A stretch of 64,000 nt of DNA from Paenibacillus graminis (GCF_000758705.1 NZ_CP009287.1:6758001-6822000), one strand, 5' to 3'. Numbered from the stretch's first letter, positions 44,485 through 52,904 are shown. Notes: generated from the sequence alone by a model not told the origin. Numbers and translations: made by a program.

Positions 44485-44949
44485 CTATACGCCTTTGCCA
44501 AGCTTCTTCAGCAGTTGGATCGCCTGACTCTTTTCTTCCTGATTCAGACTGCCCATCAAGCTGTGAATGGAACTTACATGACGGGGAAAAATATCATCGA
44601 ACAGCTCACGCCCCGCATCCGTAATCTCAGCGTAAGTTACACGACGGTCCTCACTGCATGGAACACGCTTCAGCAAACCCCTCTTCTCCAGCTTGTCGAT
44701 GTTGTAGGTAATACTGCCGCTGGTAACAAGGATCTTCTCACCGATCTGTTGCAAGGGAATCCGGGTTCTGTGATACAGAACCTCCAGCACCATAAACTCC
44801 GCCGAAGCAAGTCCGTGGCTCTTCATATCCTTCACCGCATGATCCATAAGGCTCTTATATGCCTTGGACAGGACAACGAATAATTTCAGCGAGGCTGCCT
44901 GCTCCTCATCCTGACTGCCGGTGGCTGCTGTTTCCTTGATATCACTCAT
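44485..44949 (-). CDS. mhqR: MarR-family repressor, MhqR-like
   Basis: A 154-residue winged-helix repressor. The DNA-binding core covers about 45-110 (IPLQQIGEKILVTSGSITYNIDKLEKRGLL, CSEDRRVTYAEITDAG). It is transcribed in the same direction as the dioxygenase, hydrolase and DoxX genes, about 180 bp upstream of mhqP. Two matching palindromes, one before mhqP and one before mhqR itself, indicate control of both. Cysteine 105-type residues could sense quinones, but inducer is inferred from the B. subtilis MhqR precedent. ATG at 44949 follows GGAGGTG. Confidence 0.87.
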   Translation of the reverse strand: MSDIKETAATGSQDEEQAASLKLFVVLSKAYKSLMDHAVKDMKSHGLASAEFMVLEVLYHRTRIPLQQIGEKILVTSGSITYNIDKLEKRGLLKRVPCSEDRRVTYAEITDAGRELFDDIFPRHVSSIHSLMGSLNQEEKSQAIQLLKKLGKGV

Positions 44950-44993
44950 CCTTGTTCACCTCCAATTGCTTTTTTATTTATCTTTAAATTAAT

Positions 44994-45011
44994 TATCTTT
45001 AAGTTAAGATA
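44994..45011. promoter_or_regulatory. Candidate MhqR autoregulatory operator
   Basis: TATCTTTAAGTTAAGATA, two mismatches in 9-bp arms, 45 bp upstream of mhqR. A partial second copy (TATCTTTAAATTAA, from 44979) precedes it, suggesting a double site. Confidence 0.55.
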
Positions 45012-45208
45012 AATATAATCCATTCTATATCTATTGTCAACACCTGCAGCTAAAAAAATCACAGCGGTTTGACCTGCCTCAGAAAACGGCGTATCCTTTT
45101 CCTTGGAAAAGAGAGCATACTCCTTTCTTTCCGGCAGCCGGCTGCACGCGCACGGAGATGGTGGCCGGAAGCTAACCGGAGTATCCCTGGAGACTGGCTC
45201 TGCTGCAT

Positions 45209-45420
45209 TTGGTGCAGCAGAATGCTCTGCAGACAGGGCTAAACACCGGATCTGCCGCACGTTGTACAATTGAATCCTGCAAAAATCCTTTTTGGAGCTT
45301 CGTTCCATTAAATCTGCTGCACAACATGCAGTTGACTTGCCTTTTTACAGGCTGCGCCGTCCATTCTGCTGCAGCTTCTGCAACAGAATCCCTTGCAGTC
45401 GCCGATGGGAATAACAGTGA
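45209..45420. repeat. Intergenic repeat-family copy before mqnB
   Basis: Part of a 583-bp gene-free region (44950-45532). It holds TGGAGC-N11-AAATCTGCTGCACAA and TGCAACAGAA, both also found at 7690-7790, and many CTGCAG/CTGCTGCA blocks. I see no gene in it. Confidence 0.45.
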
Positions 45421-45532
45421 TCCTTATATAGAAGAGAGGTCACGCATTTCTTTTCATCGAAAGCTGAGGGGTGGTTTAACTGGCAGCTGCACTTCATTTT
45501 GACATGATATTTATATAGAAGGAGGCTACCTC

Positions 45533-46234
45533 ATGGATGCATTGAATAGACAAGCCGCTGCTGCCGATGACACAGCCTCCGGCGGCGCGGAATCCTCCCG
45601 TGTCCTCATCGTGACGGCGGTCGCAGCCGAGCGGGACGCGGTCCTGCGCGGCCTGAACGGCAGCAGCAGGTTCGATGTGATTGCAGCGGGCGCCGGCACC
45701 GCTGCGGCTGCGGCGGGAACCGCCGCCGCTCTGGCAGCCGGGAGCTACGGCTGCGTCATCAGCGCCGGGATCGGCGGCGGCTTCCCGGGCCGTGCGCCCG
45801 TAGGCTCGCTGGTCGTCGCCAGCGAGATGACTGACGCGGCCCTCGGCGCAGAGACGCCGGAGGGCTTCCGCAGCGCTGCCGAGCTCGGCTTCGGCAGCGT
45901 GACCGTGCCGGCGGAGCGCGGCACGGTGCAGGCCCTTGCGGCCGCGCTGGCAGCGGCCGGGCTTGCGGTAAGCACGGGACCCGTGCTTACCGTGTCGACG
46001 GCGACCGGCACCGCCGGGACGGCCGCCGCCCTGGCCGCCCGCCACCCGGAGGCGGCGGCGGAAGCGATGGAAGGCCACGGAGTTGCCGTGGCCGCCCAGG
46101 CGCTGGGAATCGCGGCGCTGGAGCTGCGCGCGATCTCGAACCCGGTCGGCCCGCGCGACCGGGCCGCGTGGAAGATCAATGAAGCCTTAGACGCCCTCAC
46201 AGCGGGTGCGGCTATTCTATTGGAGGTACTGTAA
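45533..46234 (+). CDS. mqnB: Futalosine hydrolase MqnB
   Basis: A 233-residue nucleoside phosphorylase-fold hydrolase. It releases hypoxanthine from futalosine in the alternative menaquinone pathway. VLIVTAVAAERDAV, AAGAGTAAAAAGTAAAL, VISAGIGGGFPG, EAMEGHGVAVAAQALG and ELRAISNPVGPRD match the family (E of MEGHG and the late Asp/Arg catalytic region). The gene is very GC-rich and Ala-rich. A 27-bp palindrome lies within it. AAGGAGG stands before ATG 45533. The next gene, mqnD, follows with no gap. Confidence 0.92.
   Translation: MDALNRQAAAADDTASGGAESSRVLIVTAVAAERDAVLRGLNGSSRFDVIAAGAGTAAAAAGTAAALAAGSYGCVISAGIGGGFPGRAPVGSLVVASEMTDAALGAETPEGFRSAAELGFGSVTVPAERGTVQALAAALAAAGLAVSTGPVLTVSTATGTAGTAAALAARHPEAAAEAMEGHGVAVAAQALGIAALELRAISNPVGPRDRAAWKINEALDALTAGAAILLEVL
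45966..45992. repeat. Perfect 27-bp palindrome inside mqnB
   Basis: CGGTAAGCACGGG (45966-45978), one central A, then its exact complement (45980-45992). It encodes in-frame residues VSTGPVLT of the protein, so it is coding, but the symmetry is far beyond that needed. Confidence 0.75.
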
Positions 46235-47086
46235 ATGACAACAGAGCTGAATATTGCCTTTTCTCCTTGTCCTAATGATACTTTCGTGTTCCATGCCTGG
46301 GCCCACGGCTTAGTTCCGGGCGCGCCCAAGCTGAATGTGACGTTTGCCGATATCGATATCACCAACGGCCTGGCTGCGGACGGTGCCGGACCCGAGGTGC
46401 TCAAAATCTCCTATGCCGCCCTTCCCTGGGTGCTTGAAAAGTACAAGCTGCTGCCCTGCGGCGGTGCGCTTGGCCGGGGCTGCGGCCCGCTGGTGCTGAC
46501 CCGCAAGGGCGCGGGCGCCATCAAGCATCCGCGCGAGCTGTCGGGTCGAAGAATCGCCGTGCCGAGTGAGCGCTCGACCGCCTACCTGCTGTTCCGGCTA
46601 TGGGCGGCACAGCAGGTGCCGGGCGGCCCGGCCGAGATCGTTGTCCTGCCCTTCGATGAGATTATGCCTGCGGTGCGGGACGGGCAGATCGATGCAGGGC
46701 TCGTCATCCATGAAGCCCGATTCACCTATCCGTCCTATGGCCTTAATCTCCTGACTGATCTCGGCAGCTGGTGGGAGAGCGACACCGGGCTGCCCATCCC
46801 GCTCGGTGCGATCATCGCCCGCCGCGATCTGGACCACCAGGCCATCACTGGCTGGATTCGCAGCTCGCTGCAATATGCCTGGGATCACCCGACAGATTGC
46901 AGAGACTATGTGCTGGACCATGCCCAGGAGCTGTCGCCGGAGGTAGCCAAGTCGCATATTGACCTGTATGTCAATAAGTTCACGATGAACCTGGGCGATG
47001 ACGGCTATGCCGCTATCTCCGCCCTTCTGAACCGTGCCGCCGCCGAAGGGCTGGTTCCGGCCGTTGATCCGGTGCTGCTGCGGTAG
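46235..47086 (+). CDS. mqnD: 1,4-dihydroxy-6-naphthoate synthase MqnD
   Basis: A 283-residue periplasmic-binding-protein-fold enzyme converting cyclic de-hypoxanthinyl futalosine to 1,4-dihydroxy-6-naphthoate. The family opening FSPCPNDTFVFHAWAHG is exact in style, followed by VLKISYAALPWVLEKYKLLP and GLVIHEARFTYPSYGL with the catalytic-type histidine. The ATG directly follows the mqnB stop, and its GGAGG lies in mqnB, so they are coupled. MqnA and MqnC genes are not in this window and should lie elsewhere. Confidence 0.95.
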   Translation: MTTELNIAFSPCPNDTFVFHAWAHGLVPGAPKLNVTFADIDITNGLAADGAGPEVLKISYAALPWVLEKYKLLPCGGALGRGCGPLVLTRKGAGAIKHPRELSGRRIAVPSERSTAYLLFRLWAAQQVPGGPAEIVVLPFDEIMPAVRDGQIDAGLVIHEARFTYPSYGLNLLTDLGSWWESDTGLPIPLGAIIARRDLDHQAITGWIRSSLQYAWDHPTDCRDYVLDHAQELSPEVAKSHIDLYVNKFTMNLGDDGYAAISALLNRAAAEGLVPAVDPVLLR

Positions 47087-47107
47087 CACACGGACAGGCA
47101 GCATCCC

Positions 47108-47152
47108 GCCGTCTCCCGGTCCACATGCTAACGCTCCGGGAGCCGGCTTTTT
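47108..47152 (+). terminator. Terminator after mqnB-mqnD
   Basis: GCCGTCTCCCGG pairs with CCGGGAGCCGGC (one T-C mismatch inside), then TTTTTC. Confidence 0.85.
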
Positions 47153-47314
47153 CTTCCCCTGGCGCTCAGCATCCCGCCCTACTTGATTAGCACTGTACCT
47201 TAGACTACGCTGAGAATAGACTATGCTGACAATGGCCCCGGACAGAATGTTCCCAGTCCGGACATCGTTATTTCGGGAAGAAGGATAGATTAAGAACAGT
47301 GAGGAGGATTTGAC

Positions 47315-48139
47315 GTGATTCCTGCCGGCAACAGCAAGCCGAATATCGAACGTTTCCTGGGCTTCCAGGATGAGTACGACCGCTACCGGCCCGAAGCTCC
47401 GCCGATTGTCATTGAGCTGCTTACCCGATACCTGGGCCGCAGGCCTTCACTGGTAGCCGATGTGGGCTGCGGAACCGGGCTGTCCACCTTTCTCTGGAAG
47501 GATGCAGCAGATACCGTAACCGGAGTGGAGCCTAACCCTGATATGCTGGGCAAAGCGCTGGAAAAGCTGCGCCTATTGAAAGGTTCGGCGCAATCCCTGT
47601 CCTTTATTCAAGGCTTCTCCAACCAGCTTCCTTTCTCACCGGACAGCGTTGACATCATCACCTGCTCGCAATCGTTCCATTGGATGGACCCGGAGAGTAC
47701 GCTCCAGGAATTCTCCCGTTGTCTCCGCCAGGGCGGAATATTCGCCGCCTACGATTGTGATTGGCCGCTGGTCCTGCAGCCGGATATTGAAGCCCGCTAC
47801 AACCATCTGATCGTTGCTTCTGAAGCTATGCTAGCAGAGCTTCAGCCCGCTGCCGAGCAGGCCCGCAAATGGGATAAAGAAGGGCATTTGTCCCGGATGA
47901 AGGCCTGCGGCGTCTTCACCTATGCACGGGAAATTGTTTTTCATAATACGGAAAACTGTGATGCACAGCGTTATGTGGGCCTCATGCTCAGCCAAGGCGG
48001 AATCCAAACCGTCCTTAAGCTTGATCCAGCTGCCCTGGCACAAGCTATTGCCGGGTTCACGGCAGATGTGGAGCAGTTTTTTCAAGGGCGGACCTTGCCA
48101 GTGCTGATCAGCTACCGGATGCGGGTTGGCGTTAAATAG
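47315..48139 (+). CDS. Class I SAM-dependent methyltransferase
   Basis: A 274-residue methyltransferase. SAM-binding motif I is VADVGCGTGLSTFLW near residue 50, motif II VEPNPDMLGKALEKL, and the VDIITCSQSFHWMD plus GGIFAAYDCDWPL segments are typical of the ubiE/Trm-like UbiE subgroup. The substrate is unknown. Menaquinone methylation is tempting because of the mqn genes nearby, but the sequence is not a clear MenG and the terminator separates them. GTG at 47315 follows GAGGAGGA. Confidence 0.85.
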   Translation: MIPAGNSKPNIERFLGFQDEYDRYRPEAPPIVIELLTRYLGRRPSLVADVGCGTGLSTFLWKDAADTVTGVEPNPDMLGKALEKLRLLKGSAQSLSFIQGFSNQLPFSPDSVDIITCSQSFHWMDPESTLQEFSRCLRQGGIFAAYDCDWPLVLQPDIEARYNHLIVASEAMLAELQPAAEQARKWDKEGHLSRMKACGVFTYAREIVFHNTENCDAQRYVGLMLSQGGIQTVLKLDPAALAQAIAGFTADVEQFFQGRTLPVLISYRMRVGVK

Positions 48140-48189
48140 CTTTTGCCACTGGCAACCCCGGCAATTAATTTCATGTTTCACCATACTCC

Positions 48190-48352
48190 TGTTTGACCAT
48201 ACTCCGTACTGTACTATACTTCGTACTGCACTATATTTCGTACTGCACTATATTTCGTACTTTACTATATTTCATACTTTACTATACTTCGTGTTTGATC
48301 ATACTTGTGTTTGACTTTCTTCGTGTTTGATTATACTTCATGTCTGACTTAT
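48190..48352 (+). repeat. Imperfect 17-bp tandem repeat
   Basis: About nine to ten units of the form ACTATAYTTCGTACTGC drift into GTTTGATTATACTTCAT. No spacers occur, and the units have no open reading frame with a site. The stretch is AT-rich and lies between the methyltransferase and a terminator. Confidence 0.75.
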
Positions 48353-48373
48353 AATTATTGAAGCGAGACGAAG

Positions 48374-48420
48374 AACGTCCCGGCTGCCCTCCAAGGGGAA
48401 GCCGGGACGTTTTCTATTTT
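48374..48420 (+). terminator. Strong terminator directly ahead of the DUF559-like gene
   Basis: AACGTCCCGGCT (48374-48385) pairs perfectly with AGCCGGGACGTT (48400-48411), followed by TTCTATTTTT. The next gene's ribosome binding site begins at 48424, so there is no room for a promoter between. Confidence 0.85.
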
Positions 48421-48439
48421 TCCGGGGAGAGTGAACCGA

Positions 48440-49111
48440 ATGGTATTTGAAGAAGCGCATTTGCAATTTATAAATGGTCATTTGGCGGACAGACCGGCAG
48501 GAGAGCGGCGGGGACGGCTGGAAAGAGGCCATCAGCACGCTGAAGCCTTATTTCTCCGTAATGTCTGGTGGCCCCTTCGGGGACACTTTACCGCACTTCA
48601 TCCCGAATATGAGGTGACCGACTGGCGGGGGAAATCTTATTTTGCTGACTTCGCCTGGCTGCCCGGATATGTGAAGCTGCTCATCGAAATTAAGGGCTAT
48701 GCCTCACATGTGCGTGATATGGACCGGCAAAAATACTGCAGCGAGCTGAACCGCGAAACGTTTCTGTACGCGATGGGCTATCATGTGATTTCTTTTGCCT
48801 ACGATGATGTGGAGCAGCGTCCCGAGCTCTGCATGACCTTGCTGCGCATGGTTCTGGGCAGATTCCAACCGTCTGAGGCACCTGTGTCGCGCGTGCTGCT
48901 ACTGGAGCAGGAGATAGTCCGGCTGGCCGTTCAACTGGCTCGTCCCATCCGCCCCCAGGATGTGAAGGAGCATTTCAATATCACCTACAAAACAGCGATT
49001 CGAATACTTCGCAGTCTGACCGAAAAAGGCTGGCTGCTTCCTTCCGCCGACACCAAACAGCAAAGAATTGCCCGTTACGAGCTGGCGCGCGGGGTTTTGG
49101 AGTACTTCTAA
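48440..49111 (+). CDS. DUF559-like endonuclease-fold protein with C-terminal helix-turn-helix
   Basis: A 223-residue protein. ADFAWLPGYVKLLIEIKGY (acidic D and the E-x-K pair) and the RQKYCSELNRETFLYAMGYHVISF strand/helix resemble the DUF559/VSR-type PD-(D/E)XK nuclease fold. The C-terminal about 70 residues (RPQDVKEHFNITYKTAIRIL) read as a helix-turn-helix. It may be a DNA repair or defence nuclease, or an orphan regulator; I cannot decide. ATG at 48440 has GGGGAGAG nine bases before it; GTG at 48431 overlaps that site. Confidence 0.7.
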   Translation: MVFEEAHLQFINGHLADRPAGERRGRLERGHQHAEALFLRNVWWPLRGHFTALHPEYEVTDWRGKSYFADFAWLPGYVKLLIEIKGYASHVRDMDRQKYCSELNRETFLYAMGYHVISFAYDDVEQRPELCMTLLRMVLGRFQPSEAPVSRVLLLEQEIVRLAVQLARPIRPQDVKEHFNITYKTAIRILRSLTEKGWLLPSADTKQQRIARYELARGVLEYF

Positions 49112-49761
49112 TAGTTAGTTTTAAAACAAGTATTTTTAACAGTGGACCTATCGTTGTCGGATTGCGCTGGAGTTTGCGGATCGCAGTATCCTATGTTTCG
49201 AGTAACATTTACCGGGCAGTTTCCCGTTGATCCGCTTATTTATGCTCATCAAATGCCAATTCCGGTCACACTCGCTGTGCTGCTTTATTATTCAGCAGTT
49301 GCCTGTTACTCCCCACGTTGTCTTGTTAGTTACTTTACCAATTCCGGGTTACGCTGCGGATCGTCGCAATGATTGTGCCAATAGCTGCGTGCCTTCGGTT
49401 TATCCGAAGGCGCTTTGTGAGTCAGGCGGAAGCTGCTGCGGTTGCCGTCGCCGGATTGTTGAAGTGAATAGTTGCTTGCGGGTCGCGTTCGTTCTTTGGC
49501 TAACACTCGAATCAGAATTAGGTGGAAAAAGGGAACCTAATTTGTTCATTTTCACCGTTTCAGAACTTTTAGGTGGAAAAAGTATATTTATTTCTCTCGA
49601 ATTTACTCATTATCTGTGTTTAGGCATGTTTTAAGTTTACTTTTTCCCACTCGCGCCTCCTAAAGAGGTGACCTAAAGAATTTTAGTGGAGAAATTCCCA
49701 CTAATCAGGTGTATACAAAGCAAGTGTGTTCTAATTCAAACCCATATGCCTGCAATGGGGC
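49112..49761. other. Gene-free repeat island, part 1
   Basis: No gene is supported over 650 bp. It contains a palindrome-ended repeat TTAGGTGG...ACCTAA at 49518-49540, a sister copy TTAGGTGGAAAAAG at 49569-49582, and TTAGTGG/CCACTAA with perfect 7-bp arms at 49683-49704. A hairpin GCCTTCGG/CCGAAGGC lies at 49391-49411. Short open frames exist, without ribosome binding sites. Confidence 0.6.
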
Positions 49762-49929
49762 GGGGTTACGGAGCTACGGAGGTACGGGGTTGCGGAGCTA
49801 CAGAGTCACGGGGTTACCGGGTTACCGGGTTACGGGGTTACGGGGTTACGGGGTTACGGGGTTACGGGGTTACGGGGTTACGGGGTTACGGGGTTACCGG
49901 GTTACGGGGTTACGGGGTTATGGGGTTAC
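49762..49929 (+). repeat. GGGGTTAC octamer array, 21 units
   Basis: Twenty-one back-to-back octamers; the last 15 are nearly pure GGGGTTAC with a few CGGGTTAC, and the first six are diverged (GGAGCTAC, GGAGGTAC). Every unit after the sixth carries a run of 3-4 G. Frames through it read as GYGVTGLR repeats, but no start site supports a protein. Confidence 0.9.
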
Positions 49930-50028
49930 AGCCAAAAAGCACACCACCAGCCTTTTGCCTTATTCGCCTCCACGCCTCATTCCTCTCCGCGCTCGTACGC
50001 GCGGTTCCACTTGCGGCCCCACCCTCGA

Positions 50029-50078
50029 CGACAGAAAAGAGCCTGAAGCGAAATACCGCATCAGGCTCTTTTCTGTCG
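50029..50078. terminator. Bidirectional terminator of the potABCD operon
   Basis: CGACAGAAAAGAGCCTGA (50029-50046) is the exact complement of 50061-50078, with a 14-nt loop and A4/T4 tracts in the stem. It is 125 bp beyond the potD stop. Confidence 0.8.
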
Positions 50079-50203
50079 AGTGTGAGGAGGGGAGGGGCTC
50101 AGGACTTGTTACCGTCGCTCCGCTAACACAGCGGTATTGGTCTGTTCCATCCCGCCCCGAAGTCCCACCCGCTCATATCTCATTTATATCTCATTCATAT
50201 TCT

Positions 50204-51277
50204 TCATTTCTTATTCATTTTAAATCTCAGGAACAGCTCGTTATAGTGGGCAAGCATCCGCTTGCCGAGATTGTCATAGACCTCCAGCCGGTCGGTAATT
50301 TCGGCGGGCGGGTAGAATCGGGTATCGCCGGAGATCTCTTCGGGAAGCAGCTTCAGTGCCGGAACATTGGGGGTGGAATAGCCGACGTACTCCGCATTTT
50401 TGGCTGCCACGTCTGGCCGGAGCATGAAGTCAATGAATTTGTGCGCTCCTTCCACATTCACCGCCGTGCGCGGAATGACCATGTTGTCGAACCATTTGTT
50501 CGAACCTTCCTTCGGCACCACATAGTCCAGCTTGTCGTTCTCATCCATGATCTCCGAAGCATCGCCTGACCATACAATCCCGACAGCCGCTTCTTCATTC
50601 GCCAGCAGCATCTTGATCTCGTCGCCGACAATCGCCTTCACATTGGGCGAAAGTCTGTTCAGCTTGGCCAGTGCTTCCTGCAGATGCGCCTCATTCTGGT
50701 CATTGACAGAATAATGCAAGCTGTTCAGCGCCAGGCCCATGACTTCACGGGCTCCATCCACCAGAAAAATATTATTCTTCAGCCTGTTGTCCCATAGGGA
50801 ATCCCAGCTGCTGAAATCCATGCCCTTGGTCATGTCCGGGTTGAAAATAATGCCAACCGTCCCCCAGAAATAAGGCACGGAGTAGACGTTGCCCGGGTCG
50901 AACGACAGATCCATAAACCTGGAATCGATGTTGGCCAGATTCGGAATCTTGCTTTTATCCAGCGGCAGCAGCAGGTTCTCCTCCCGCATCTTGGCAATGG
51001 CATAGTCGGACGGGACCACAACATCGAAGGTCGTTCCGCCCTGTTCGACCTTCGTCAGCATAGCCTCATTGGAATCAAAGGTCTGATAGATGACCGTAAT
51101 TCCCGTCTCTTTCTCGAACTGCTTCAGCAGTTCAGGTTCAATATAATCGCCCCAGTTATAGATGGTCAGCGTATTCCCCCCGGAGTACCCCTCGGCTGAG
51201 TTGAGCCGGGACGCGAGGAACATCAGTCCGAAAACAACAATAAGAATCGCCAGAAACGCATTAACCAGCTGCTTCAT
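50204..51277 (-). CDS. potD: Spermidine/putrescine ABC transporter substrate-binding protein PotD
   Basis: A 357-residue polyamine-binding protein. LTIYNWGDYIEPELLKQFEKET and FDVVVPSDYAIAKM are typical PotD/PotF segments, with WDSLWDNRL, VGIVWSGDA and FIDFMLRP later. The N-terminus has one hydrophobic stretch (about 8-24) but no lipobox cysteine, so it is anchored by that helix or secreted. ATG overlaps the potC stop by four bases. Last gene of the operon. Confidence 0.94.
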   Translation of the reverse strand: MKQLVNAFLAILIVVFGLMFLASRLNSAEGYSGGNTLTIYNWGDYIEPELLKQFEKETGITVIYQTFDSNEAMLTKVEQGGTTFDVVVPSDYAIAKMREENLLLPLDKSKIPNLANIDSRFMDLSFDPGNVYSVPYFWGTVGIIFNPDMTKGMDFSSWDSLWDNRLKNNIFLVDGAREVMGLALNSLHYSVNDQNEAHLQEALAKLNRLSPNVKAIVGDEIKMLLANEEAAVGIVWSGDASEIMDENDKLDYVVPKEGSNKWFDNMVIPRTAVNVEGAHKFIDFMLRPDVAAKNAEYVGYSTPNVPALKLLPEEISGDTRFYPPAEITDRLEVYDNLGKRMLAHYNELFLRFKMNKK

Positions 51278-52101
51278 CTAGGCACCCCCATTTCGGCGGC
51301 AGGCCCGGAAAGCGGACCCGCCGGACGGTTCTTGCGCCGGTTCAGGAAGTAGTACCCGATGACCAGCAGGATGGTGAAGAGGAAGATTAGCGTTGACAGC
51401 GCATTGATCGACAGCGACACGCCTTGCCGTGCCCGGGAGTAGATTTCCACCGACAGCGTGGAGTATCCGTTCCCCGTAACGAAGAAGGTTACCGCAAAGT
51501 CATCCAGCGAATAGGTCAGGGCCATGAAAAAACCGCTGAAAATCCCCGGCTTAATAATCGGCAAAATGACCTTCGTCAGCACATCACGGCGGCTGGCTCC
51601 CAGATCACGGGCCGCATCGGTCAGCGTAGGGCTCATTTCCTGCAGATGCGGCAGGATCATCAGCACAGCGATCGGCACGCTGAACGCCACATGCGAGAGC
51701 AGTACAGATGTGAAGCCCAGCTTAATGCCAACAATCGTAAACAGGATGAGGAACGAGGCCCCGATAATCACATCGGGGCTGACGATCAGCACGTTGTTCA
51801 GCGAGAGCAGTGTGTTTTTGGCCCGGCGGCTGCGGACACGCTGAATCGCCAGCGCGCCGATGATTGCAATCAGCGTAGCAATCGCTGAAGACAGCAGCGC
51901 AATCACCAGCGTATTGATGACTATGATCATCAGCCTTGTATCCTGAAGCACCTCGCGGTAATAATCCAGCGTAAAACCTTCGAATTTGTGCATCGTGCCC
52001 CCGCTGTTGAACGAGTAATACATCAGATACAGAATCGGCGCATACAGCACGGCGAAGACCAGCACCAGATACAGATTAGTAAGTCCGTTTTTGTTCTTCA
52101 C
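51274..52101 (-). CDS. potC: Spermidine/putrescine ABC transporter permease PotC
   Basis: A 275-residue permease with six helices and the EAA loop [22 protein letters not shown] near residues 160-185. GFTLDYYREVLQDTRL is a common start of the PotC type. GTG at 52101 overlaps the potB stop (GTGA). It forms the membrane channel with PotB. Confidence 0.94.
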   Translation of the reverse strand: MKNKNGLTNLYLVLVFAVLYAPILYLMYYSFNSGGTMHKFEGFTLDYYREVLQDTRLMIIVINTLVIALLSSAIATLIAIIGALAIQRVRSRRAKNTLLSLNNVLIVSPDVIIGASFLILFTIVGIKLGFTSVLLSHVAFSVPIAVLMILPHLQEMSPTLTDAARDLGASRRDVLTKVILPIIKPGIFSGFFMALTYSLDDFAVTFFVTGNGYSTLSVEIYSRARQGVSLSINALSTLIFLFTILLVIGYYFLNRRKNRPAGPLSGPAAEMGVPR

Positions 52102-52904
52102 TGGCGCACCCCTTTCCGCGATCCGCCCGTCAGCAGCATGAACAGCGCCATAATGACGATCAGGAAGACGGCAACCGTAGAGCCCATTCCCCAGTCCTGC
52201 GTAACCAGAAAATGCTGCTCAATCGCAGTGCCCAGTGTAATGACCCGGTTGCCTGCGATGAGGCGCGTAATCATGAACAGCGACAGCGCCGGGATGAAGA
52301 CTGCCATACAGCCGGAACGCACCCCGGAAACCGTTAGCGGAAAGATCACCCGCCGGAACGTCGTCCATCCGGAAGCGCCCAGATCCCGCGCGGCATCCAC
52401 CAGCGACAGATTCAATTCTTCCAGGGCGCTGAAGATTGGCAGGATCATGAACGGGATAAAAATGTACACCGACACAAACACAAAACTGAAGCCTGTAAAC
52501 AGAATCTGCTGCTCCCCGATGCCAAGCAGGCCGAAGAAATTATTGACCGGCCCGAAGGTTCCAAATATGCCGATAAAAGCGTATGTCTTCAGCAGCAGAT
52601 TGATCCATGTTGGCAGAATAATCAGCAGCAGCCACAGCTGCTTATGCTTCGTCCGGGTCAGCAGATAGGCTGCGGGATAGGCTACCAGAAGCGAAAACAG
52701 TGTGATCAGAAACGCATACCAGAAGGAGTTAAGCATCATTCTCATATATACTGGCGTAAAGAAATTCACATAATTGTCCAGAGTGAGATGCCCGTCCAGA
52801 TCAAACAGGGAATAATAGACCACCAGCAGCACCGGAGCTATGACAAAAAGCGCGATCCACAAGTAGTAAGGGATGAGAAAATACGACTTGCCCTTATTCT
52901 TCAT
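52098..52904 (-). CDS. potB: Spermidine/putrescine ABC transporter permease PotB
   Basis: A 268-residue permease with six helices and EAA loop [39 protein letters not shown] is typical of PotB. ATG at 52904 lies 11 bases inside the end of potA and uses the site GGAGAG; a longer upstream frame only repeats potA sequence. Confidence 0.94.
   Translation of the reverse strand: MKNKGKSYFLIPYYLWIALFVIAPVLLVVYYSLFDLDGHLTLDNYVNFFTPVYMRMMLNSFWYAFLITLFSLLVAYPAAYLLTRTKHKQLWLLLIILPTWINLLLKTYAFIGIFGTFGPVNNFFGLLGIGEQQILFTGFSFVFVSVYIFIPFMILPIFSALEELNLSLVDAARDLGASGWTTFRRVIFPLTVSGVRSGCMAVFIPALSLFMITRLIAGNRVITLGTAIEQHFLVTQDWGMGSTVAVFLIVIMALFMLLTGGSRKGVRQ

Noticed and set aside
48190..48352. CRISPR-like array
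   Set aside because: 17-bp direct units without unique spacers.
49762..49929. CRISPR-like array
   Set aside because: Units are contiguous octamers with no spacers, and no cas genes are nearby.
49709..50569. Open frame encoding a GYGVTGLR repeat protein across the octamer array
   Set aside because: No ribosome binding site, it runs through the potABCD terminator into antisense potD, and its openness follows from the 8-bp repeat.
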